Shown here: piece by piece, positions 55,686 to 64,000 of the stretch
Layout of the letters: every line of letters starts with the position of its first letter
Numbering within the stretch: position 1 is the first letter of the stretch
Origin: Calycina herbarum
Lineage: Eukaryota > Ascomycota > Leotiomycetes > Helotiales > Pezizellaceae
Direction of reading: 5' to 3'
Assembly: GCA_001414485.1 (NCBI GenBank)
Contig: LLEY01000062.1
Span: forward strand, 62,001 to 126,000
Length of the DNA: 64,000 nucleotides
Translations under genes and position numbers: made by a program
The notes under the pieces: generated by a model
The model's input: only the letters and a program-made list of their open reading frames with translations
The model's database searches: none
Told to the model about the DNA's origin: nothing

Positions 55686-58600
55686 ATGCCCGAAAGCGTC
55701 GAGGCTACCACCGCCAGCACACAGAAGCCTGCGGCGGTCACGAATGGCAATGACGATGTGGCACAAGATACGGCTACCAGCAAGGAGCCGGTAGAGTTGG
55801 ATGATTTTGGGCTGCCGATCAAGAAGCGACTAATTCCCATACCTGCGGAGGCGGATCCGGTGGACGATGTCGATTCGAAGGAGGAAGAAAAACATGCCGA
55901 AACGGGAGAGATAAAAAAGGCAGAGGAGAAGGTTAATGGAAATTCTGAGACTGCCAGTCCGGAACAAGCCAAGGTTCTGCCCGCCAAAGATTCACAAGCA
56001 AAAGGGGAACAGTCAGACTCGGACAGTGATAATGACGAATTCAAAGATGCGGAATCTACACCAAATATTGGAGCGCAAACCCCTCGAGAACCTCTGCCGG
56101 AAACGAAGCTTAAGCAACAAATTCTTCCAGAGGCCATTTCAAAGCTCGAATTGAACGAACCAAAGGAATATACAAAGAAGCCTGAAGCAGCCGCAGATCT
56201 TGAGGGAGAAATGCAGGAAATGCCAATTGTCAAGGCCGACTCAAAAGAACCGGAAGCGAAAGGGTTGGCAGATGCTGCAGAGAAAAATGACCAACAAACA
56301 TCGGCCGCAATTGGCCATACACGACAGACAAGCTCCAAAGGTGCGGGAATTTCAGAGTGGTCGCATCAGCAACTTGCACCGAGAGAAGAAGCTATCCCAG
56401 ATATCGAAGAGGATGAATGGCAGACAATGCCAGCGTTCGCGCCATACGATATGTACGACGATGATAATAGGCTTATTGCTAGAGAGGCTGCTGACGAAGA
56501 TGACGAAAAAGACGTATATGCGGGTCTGGGTGGTGCTGGTAAAGGATATACCAGAGTACAATTGGACGAGGATGCCCAATCAGCTACAAGTCTTGACGAA
56601 AATACCAAATATTTATTCAAGGAGGCCACTACAGGTACTGGGGCCGGCGAGGACGACGATGACGAAGAGCAGCGAGACGCCTTGTCACAGATGCAAGCCA
56701 CGAAGGACCTTTTGACAGAAGGACAGAGAATCGCATATGTGGGTATGACGAGACTTATTCTATCCAAAATGTTGGAACAGGTAGAAGTCATGCCGACAAC
56801 AAGGACAGCCAAGAAGGAAACGGGGATGTCCGTTGAAGCAATGAAAATGTGGACTCAAAAGATGATGGTTCGATTATATGCACATATGGAGATCAGTACA
56901 GAGGAGCAGATTATGATTGAGCAGCTTTCTGAGCATGGAGTTGTTCCATCAGATCTCAGTCCAACGCTTATGCAAAATGCCCGAGTTAAGAATCCAATGG
57001 CAGACAAGGACAAAGAACCACCTACACCAAGTGTCACCTCTCCTTCACTCGCATCGAATGCTTCGTGGGACAAGAACTGGGACAAGAGTTCCAGAAGACT
57101 ATCTACCTCTTCCGGACCTTCATTATCTTCACCACGATTACCGCAGACCCCTAGATTATATTCCGAAGAAGAATCTGCCCCACCACCGCCTGCCTATAAG
57201 GAGCACGACGGGGAGGACCTCCCAGAAGTCCGAACGCCATCACAACTTCCAACTACCCAAAATATCGATATCGATCTCAGATGGACAGTCCTCTGCGATC
57301 TATTTCTTACCCTAATTGCTGATTCCATTTACGATGCTCGGTCCAGAGTCCTACTTGAGAAAGTGGGAGAGAATATGCAAGTCTCATGGCTTGAAATTTG
57401 TAGATTTGAGAAGCGTGTTACAGATGCATTAGAAATGCAACAGTCAGCAGAAAAAGAAAACTGGAACGAGGATGAGCACAAAGAGAACCGAAGAAAATTG
57501 GCGTTGAAGAAACGCTACATGATGATGGGTCTCGCTACTGTCGGTGGCAGTTTGGTTATTGGTCTTTCGGCCGGTTTACTCGCTCCTGTTATTGGAGCTG
57601 GTCTGGCCGCTGGGTTCACAACAATTGGAGTTGCTGGTACTAGTGGATTTCTTGCTGGTGCTGGTGGAGCAGCAATTATCACTTCAGGTGCTGCCGCTTC
57701 TGGTGGTGTGATTGCTGTTCGAGCTGCAAATCGAAGAACCGGAGCTGTTCAAACGTTTGAGTATAGACCGCTACATAATAATAAGCGAGTCAACTTGATT
57801 GTTACTGTCTCGGGATGGATGACAGGAAAGGTCGATGATGTACGCCTTCCATATAGTACCGTTGACCCAATTATGGGTGATATTTATTCGGTTCTCTGGG
57901 AACCTGAAATGCTTCGGAGTATGGGAGACACCATCAACATTCTTGCGACCGAAGTAAGACTTCCTCCAGAAATCAACTCTGACATGTACTGACTGAATTT
58001 AGGCTTTGACTCAAGGTCTTCAACAAGTACTTGGCAGTACCATCTTGATCAGTTTGATGGCTGCTCTGCAACTTCCTGTTGTGTTGACGAAGCTTGCTTA
58101 CCTTATCGACAACCCATGGACGGTTTCACAAGTACGAGCCGATGCTGCTGGGCTTATTCTTGCTGATTCGCTTATTGACCGCAATCTGGGCACTCGTCCT
58201 ATTACCTTCGTGGGTTATTCGCTTGGCTCAAGAGTTATCTTTGCGTGCTTGAAGGAACTTTCCAAGAGAGGAGCCTATGGCCTAGTACAAAATGTTTTCC
58301 TTTTTGGTTCACCAGTCGTAGCGAAAAAGGACGAGTACCTCAGAGCTCGATCCGTTGTCGCAGGCAGATTTGTCAATGGCTATGCCAAGAATGATTGGAT
58401 CCTTGGGTATTTGTTCCGTTTAACAAGTGGTGGTATCAGTCGAGTGGCCGGCCTTGCTCCCGTTGAGGAGATTCCAGAAGTCGAAAATATCGATGTTACG
58501 GAATTCGTACCAGGTCATATGTCTTATCGAACAGCGATGCCCCGACTACTTCGAGAAGTCGGATTCGTTGTAGAAAGCGACGAATTTACCGAAATTGAAG

Positions 58601-59421
58601 ACCCAGATCCAGAAAATCATTCTCAACGTCAACGAGAATTGATCAATGAGATTGAAGAGGCGCGAAAAGAGTTTGAGAAGAAGGAAAAAGAAAAGGAATC
58701 AAAAGGGAAATTCGGGTTCTTTAGCCGCAAGAAGAAGGCCGCGGTGCAGAAGCAAGAGTGGGAAACTTACGAAGAGACCAAGAGTGATCCGTCCGCTTCC
58801 AAGCATACGGATTCATCTGGGAGCAATGATGGTGTTCTTTTCGACGTTGATGCAATGCGAGCGGAATTGGCCAGTGAACAGATGGAAGTCAAGGAACTGA
58901 AATCAACTCTCCCACCAATGAAATTGGACCTAGCTTCAAGTCCGTCATTCTCAACATCGTCATTTCCTCGGAACACTCTTCGAGAAACCAAGAGTTATGA
59001 ACCAGGAGGAATGCTCAGTGCCGATAACTATAGGCCATCACCATCTGTCTCCCCACGTGTTTCGAGCAGTATTGACTATGCGGCTTATGGAAGCTCCGAT
59101 TACAACTCATCTCGTACAAACCACCAGACCGGGTTTGGAGAGGAAGAAGAAATCCAGATGACTTTCGATGAACCCTATCAACCCCAGCAGTCAAACTCGA
59201 CCAATTCTTCGATAAAACACCTTCCTCCGATGCCTTCTCCAATCCCCTCTCCTACGCCATCACCCAAGCTACGAGAGACAGAAGTAAACCTCCCACGGCC
59301 GGAATTGAAAACCAGTGCCACGACCCCTTCAACAATGCCCTCTATGAACCTTGGCCATAACGCATGGGCTGACGACGATGAATTTGGAGCCGAAAGGGAG
59401 ATACAGATGACTTTTGCATAA
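55686..59421 (+). CDS. DUF726 (TMCO4/Mil1-like) membrane-associated alpha/beta hydrolase
   Basis: Exons 55686-57953 and 58003-59421 (49-bp intron, phase 0) give 1228 residues. The first ~500 are acidic and disordered. A folded helical part (about 340-600) leads to a Gly/Ala-rich hydrophobic stretch near 612-680 (GGSLVIGLSAGLLAPVIGAG) that should insert in membrane. The DUF726 hydrolase fold follows, with SGWMTG and the nucleophile elbow GYSLGSR near residue 826, then HMSYRT with a possible catalytic His. The yeast relative is YFL034W/Mil1, a putative lipase that binds AP-1 adaptor, implying trans-Golgi or endosomal sites; substrate is unknown. The tail repeats a short motif, EIQMTF, twice. 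Confidence 0.9.
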
Positions 59422-59859
59422 TGACAGATTGTTCATAACTCATACCCCCTTTATTCACGATGGAAATGAAAAATAATTAGATGCTGTTTTTATCTCGTTT
59501 GCTGGTTGGATCATGGGGATTTCTAGAGCCATCGGTGCTTCTTAGATTTCACCCTCCGGCTGTTTGGACCGGTTTTCTTCCCCGATGGGTAGTTTTTTGG
59601 GCTGCTGCTAGGTTGTACATATATGTTGATTGAATGTTATCATCTTGAGCTTTTCTCCTTTTTTCTGTCTCTTGGGTATCCATGGCATTGCGAGCGTGCA
59701 TTCTTGCTGGCTAGGCCAAGGTTGTTTTCTCTCTGGTGGAGGCAGGAAGAAGCGTTGTGATGAGTGGATGGGCGCTTGGTGGTGTATGGGTAATTGGGCG
59801 TGGAATCCAAATATATTTCCAGACACTTTTACGTTCTGCTTCTTTACGTGTGTCTCAAG
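59422..59859. other. DUF726 gene 3' region
   Basis: 3' UTR and spacer, no gene. Confidence 0.4.
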
Positions 59860-60145
59860 GTCGAGGTCGAGCGCCCAGATCAAGGTTATCCAAGGTCGTT
59901 CCTTCCCTCTATAAACCTCAAGCTTCGGCACGACTATATCGGGGGAGGGTCGCTCCTTCCCTCGCACTCTCACCTCGACAAGGCCTCGACCTCTAACCTC
60001 TAACCTCCTCACGCCAAGACGACGAAAGGTTAAGAGGCAAGGAGGCAAGGCACGACCTGAAATCCCGCTAGAGTATAAACCCCCCTTCTCCCCATCCCTA
60101 TATATACACTTTCTCATTGTTGAAAACGCATCGCGGGGAGCAGGT
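59860..60145. repeat. Dispersed repeat, copy B
   Basis: Diverged partner of 7075-7345 with the same block order (AAGGTCGAGGTCGAG, CGCTCCTTCC, CCTCGACA, AAGGCACG, GAGTATA, TATATACACTTTCT, ATCGCGG). Both copies lie in intergenic DNA in the same orientation. Confidence 0.5.
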
Positions 60146-61180
60146 CGGTTTTGCTCGAGCAATCCAACCTTATACGCCATTGACTTTTCTTCTTGAATGG
60201 ATTGAATCGGGTTACTCATGCTTACTAGTCAGGCACAGTACATTGTATCCATAAAATCGGGATTTGAAAAGGCTCTGTACTCTTTTCGCAATTGGTCTCT
60301 TGGGGTTGAATGAGGGGCGTGGCGGCGGGTAGGTAGGATAGGTTAGGGTATTGGACCAGGACCAGATACCCGGGATTTGTCATATTAATCTTCTTTTATT
60401 GGATTTACGAAAGGAAGTCTCTTCTGCTGGCTCATGTAGCGGAATGAGTAATGGATGTGGTCATGCTTCGAGGTCTGCTGGTGTAACTCGGGGCATTTCG
60501 TAACGGCCCTTTCCGCTGCGATACGGGCTTTGGGGTGCGTGTTTAGAGTCCTTGGCACAGCCTCAGAAGGTATCTAGGAACTGTTACGTGCTGCCTGTGC
60601 TTTAAAGCTGGTAGATGCACACCTGTTTTTTTGATAAGAGGGGTTTTTGATGTAAGGGCCTGAATAAGCGGCAATCCTAGTTGGTCCCCGAGATGACCGT
60701 TTGACACCGCTATTTTCTGACATCTCCGGCATTCTTGGTGGTTGAGATACATTCCCGGCGAGGAGAGGAAAAGACCGTTTGAGAGAGTTTGAGAATTTAT
60801 GGAGAGGATGGTAATTGTACATGGATACACGGTCTTTTCTCGTGTGTTGCCGGCTTGTTTATATTTTCTTTGATGGCTTCGGTCCCGAGTTCTTGATTGA
60901 CGCCGCAGAGTTACACAAGCTGATGGCTGAGCCTTGTTTGGATTCGTTGGTTCCGATAAGAGGTCGTGGACCGAAGTTATCGGACGAATTTATTGGGGGC
61001 CTCTTCTCTTTTTCTTTGGTGTGCTTATAAGTGTCATTGCCGCTCTTTTTCTTTTTACTCAGGCATTTATTCACTTTCTTTCTTGCTACTTATTTCATTC
61101 ATAGTGGCAATTGGAATACAACACCATCACACATCTACAATCTTCATACCACAAGTGCGGAAACTTTGATTGAGACCACT
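60146..61180. other. Intergenic, alternative oxidase promoter
   Basis: No gene supported. Frames around 60543-60830 and 60815-61169 show no domain. The leader just before 61181 is TC-rich. Confidence 0.4.
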
Positions 61181-62404
61181 ATGTACGTGGCAAGAGTATC
61201 CACGAGGGTATCGCTCTCCAAACAAACTGCTTCGCACCTCTCCAAGGTCGTAGCAGCCAACTTCTCACAATCATGTTCTGGCTCCCTACGTCGCGTTGGA
61301 CCTTGTGCGAGCCCTGTACTTCCTGCTTCCCAGCCTCATCGTCAGTTCTCTTCGACTTCGAGAACGGCGTTGAGAGATTATTTCCCGGAGCCGGAAACGG
61401 ATTTGATTCGGAAAACTAAACCAGCATGGGAGCATCCTGAGTATGTACTTCATTTCCAAAATATACCAAGGGAGAGTCGTAGCTGATCCGTTGGATAGAT
61501 ACAACTACGAAGACATGAAAACGAAAGTTTTCTACGCCCACCGCGAACCCGCCGATTTCTCGGATCGAGTCGCTTTATTTATGGTTCGCATGCTGAGATG
61601 GGGCACCGATTTAGCGACCGGATATAAACACGATGTCGAGGTACCAAAGAGAGTTGGTGATAAGGATGCAGTTTCAGAAACGAAACCATATGGGATGAGT
61701 GAACGAAAATGGTTGATCCGAATTGTATTCTTGGAATCTGTTGCTGGTGTTCCGGGAATGGTTGCGGCGATGCTGAGACATTTGCATTCGATGAGGAGGT
61801 TGAAGAGGGATAATGGTTGGATTGAGACGCTTTTGGAAGAGAGTCAGAATGAGAGGATGTTTGTGTTCCCTTTTCTTTTCCATTTACCCTTCTATTCAGA
61901 ATTGTTCAAGGCTAATTTATCAACAGGCATCTCCTAACCTTCCTCAAAATGGCCGAACCAGGCTGGTTCATGAAATTCATGCTCCTCGGCGCCCAGGGCG
62001 TATTCTTCAACTCAATGTTCATATCCTACCTCCTCTCGCCCCGAACCTGCCACCGATTCGTCGGCTACCTCGAAGAAGAAGCAGTCTTCACCTACACCCT
62101 CGCAATCCAAGACCTCGAAGCGGGAAAGCTCCCTCAATGGACACACCCTGACTTCCGAGTCCCAGATATTGCCGTTGATTACTGGAAAATGCCAGAGGAT
62201 AAACGCACGATGCGGGATTTAATGCTCTATGTTAGGGCGGATGAGGCGAAACATCGGGAGGTCAATCATACGCTGGGCAATTTGGATCAGAATGAGGACC
62301 CGAATCCTTTTGTTTCCGAGTATAAGGATGAGGGGAAGCCGCATCCTGGGAAGGGGATAGAGCATGTGCAGCCGATTGGGTGGGAGAGAAAGGATGTTAT
62401 TTGA
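61181..62404 (+). CDS. AOX: Alternative oxidase, mitochondrial
   Basis: Exons 61181-61440, 61499-61858 and 61927-62404 give 365 residues. The N-terminal ~60 residues are basic and Ser-rich without acids, a mitochondrial presequence. All di-iron ligand motifs are present: LES (Glu166), NERMH (Glu205, His208, created by splicing intron 2, donor GTTTGT), [11 protein letters not shown] near 254-264, and RADEAKH (Glu313, His316). The enzyme passes electrons from ubiquinol to oxygen on the matrix face of the inner membrane without pumping protons, giving cyanide-insensitive respiration under stress. Intron 1 has GTATGT and CTGAT. Length is normal for fungal AOX. Confidence 0.96.
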
Positions 62405-64000
62405 GCATCTTCTGCTTTGCTGAATCCAACAAGAATTTGAGGGGACGAAAATAATTGTTTTACCTCGGAGCATGGCGTGCTGGGAGACGACAGCCATTGC
62501 TCCCCTTCGACAAAATTCAACACGACCTCAGGTGATGGACTTCCACATACATCCTTTTTCACAACCTACACACCAATACATCAAATTTCCTTCCTTTCGA
62601 CAAAAACTGTACGAAAATCATACACGGAGCGGCGTTTTCTGAGAACTTTGGTCATTTGCTATTTACATGGCATCCAGAATTGGGTTGAGGCGTTTTTTCT
62701 TTTGTACTTTTGATGATACCAATCTCCACTTTACGAGAAATAGAAGATTTTTTTGAAGCTGCTTAGATAGATAGAGGACGATAGGTAAGGGGAGAGAGGT
62801 TTATATTATACATAAGAGCCAAAATGGGAGATGGGGAGACACATATGAAGCTTTTTAGCGGTTATACTCTGTATTGTTCCAGCTTCGTAGCACAATTTAA
62901 CTAAGTGTTCTAAAGTTTTGGAGTGACAGAAACGATTGTTGGAATCTTCTAGGGTTGAGACAACGAGCGCTATTTGATGCCATTATTATTACGCATCATG
63001 AATTCTGACGAAGAAATTTTGAGGTGATGGAAACGCTCTCAGAGCAGGAAGCAGACGTCAAAACGAGCGATTTGGTGTTTTCCATCTAACAGGTTTGGGA
63101 GTTCTCCTTTTGAGGGTTGCCTTAGAAATATTCTAGGGAAACACTCAAGTCAAGCACGAGATTCAAGTACAAACAAAGTAAACCTAGATGAACTTTTTAG
63201 CATAGGTTAGCAATATTTTCAAACAGGTTATCACCTGAAAGTTCTGATACCTTCACTCCCCATCCAGTATTGCCCCATGCGCAATTTCTTCTTCTATGAG
63301 GGGATGTAATTCTTAGTATGGTATTCATGGAAGAACCAAGTGTTTGTTTATTTCCCGAACACAGGAATGAGGGCTTTTCGAAGATAGCTTGGAATTCGAC
63401 AGCAAGTTCATGAATTGTTGTTGGGAACGGGAATAGATTGCTCACACTTCATAACCTTGGTTCAACAAAACGAAATTCTACTCTGGCATACTTCAAATGG
63501 AGTGACTGCTTCGACAAGCAGGGAGTCGACCCAGCTTTTCCGATATTTGTTGTCGCATGCTGCTGAGAATATTCAGTATAGACCTTTATACTTCTTCATA
63601 TTACTATTTCTCTTATCCTAACTGAGTTTTCCCAGCTCTTGTTTCTTCAACCTTTCAGATCTAACCAGATCATCTCTTCCAAAAACTAACTAACTAGAGA
63701 GCATACAGATAGTAATAATCAAACTCCTGTGGCCGTGTTGCTTCTCAATTATCACGCCAAGCACCGAGAGTCTTGTAAACAAAGAAACCTCTCCGTCTAA
63801 GTTCAACAACATTTACTTTCACCTTCTGGTGTGTTTATTCGTCTCAAATGCTCTAAGTATCAAGATTTTCAGACTCCTCCCACGTCTTATGATAAGTAGG
63901 ACATTCTACTTCTTTTACCTTCGTGACGTGGCAGAGAACAACAATAGCAACATAAACGCATATCTGCTACTTCTGGATCTGACCTGACATGGAGAAAATT
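62405..64000. other. AOX 3' flank and gene-free window end
   Basis: The first ~300 bp are probably the AOX 3' UTR. The remaining AT-rich sequence has only short frames without domains; I see no RNA gene or repeat. Confidence 0.4.

Noticed and set aside
55568..56338. 256-codon minus-strand frame
   Set aside because: Shadow of the acidic N-terminal region of the DUF726 gene.
59608..60219. 203-codon minus-strand frame
   Set aside because: Overlaps the dispersed repeat; peptide similarity to copy A shows repeat origin, not a host gene.

Overview
The window is nuclear DNA of a filamentous ascomycete. The evidence is short GT-AG introns (about 48 to 109 bp) with CTAAC/CTGAC-like branch points, a HET-domain heterokaryon-incompatibility gene, Zn2Cys6 regulators, an alternative oxidase and an intron-containing tRNA. 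The gene set and protein texture suggest a leotiomycete (Botrytis/Sclerotinia-like or another Helotiales member); that placement is inference. I support 17 protein genes and one tRNA, separated by long intergenic stretches that hold several degenerate repeats.

Layout. 1.5-4.1 kb: HET gene (+), convergent with an amino-acid permease (-, 4.8-6.5 kb) that has GATA-factor sites upstream. 7.0-7.4 kb: a dispersed repeat with a diverged second copy at 59.9-60.1 kb. 9.6-10.3 kb: small unknown gene (-). 11.16 kb: tRNA-Arg(ACG). 13.1-15.3 kb: RhoGAP (+). 16.8-17.05 kb: 12-bp tandem repeats. 18.8-20.3 kb: delta-12 desaturase (-). 22.68-22.98 kb: an array of small palindromes. 23.5-24.2 kb: mitoribosomal mL59 (-), divergent from the splicing helicase PRP28 (24.5-27.0 kb, +). 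28.2-28.4 kb: MITE-like hairpin. 29.6-30.3 kb: secreted GPI-type Cys-rich protein (+). 30.7-36.1 kb: Dal5-type MFS permease (-), Dcg1-type racemase (+) and Zn2Cys6 regulator (+). 36.7-39.7 kb: low-complexity Gly-rich protein (-). 41.0-44.2 kb: KAR9 (-). 46.1-47.1 kb: myo-inositol oxygenase (-). 47.1-51.0 kb: AT-rich gene desert. 51.1-51.9 kb: MYND protein (+). 52.2-52.4 kb: LTR remnant directly upstream of a Cys/His-rich orphan (52.5-53.1 kb, +). 54.1-55.1 kb: UTP23 (+). 55.7-59.4 kb: DUF726 lipase-like protein (+). 61.2-62.4 kb: alternative oxidase (+).

How the genes relate. Most are housekeeping genes with no shared pathway: splicing, ribosome biogenesis, mitochondrial translation and respiration, spindle orientation, lipid desaturation. 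The exception is the 30.7-36.1 kb group, where a Dal5-type transporter and a hydantoin-racemase-type enzyme share a divergent promoter carrying GC-rich inverted motifs, beside a fungal-specific regulator. This looks like a small nitrogen-scavenging (allantoin/hydantoin-like) cluster. The other notable signals are non-coding: the palindromic array, a perfect hairpin spanning the KAR9 stop codon, and LTR- or tRNA-like elements placed just upstream of genes.
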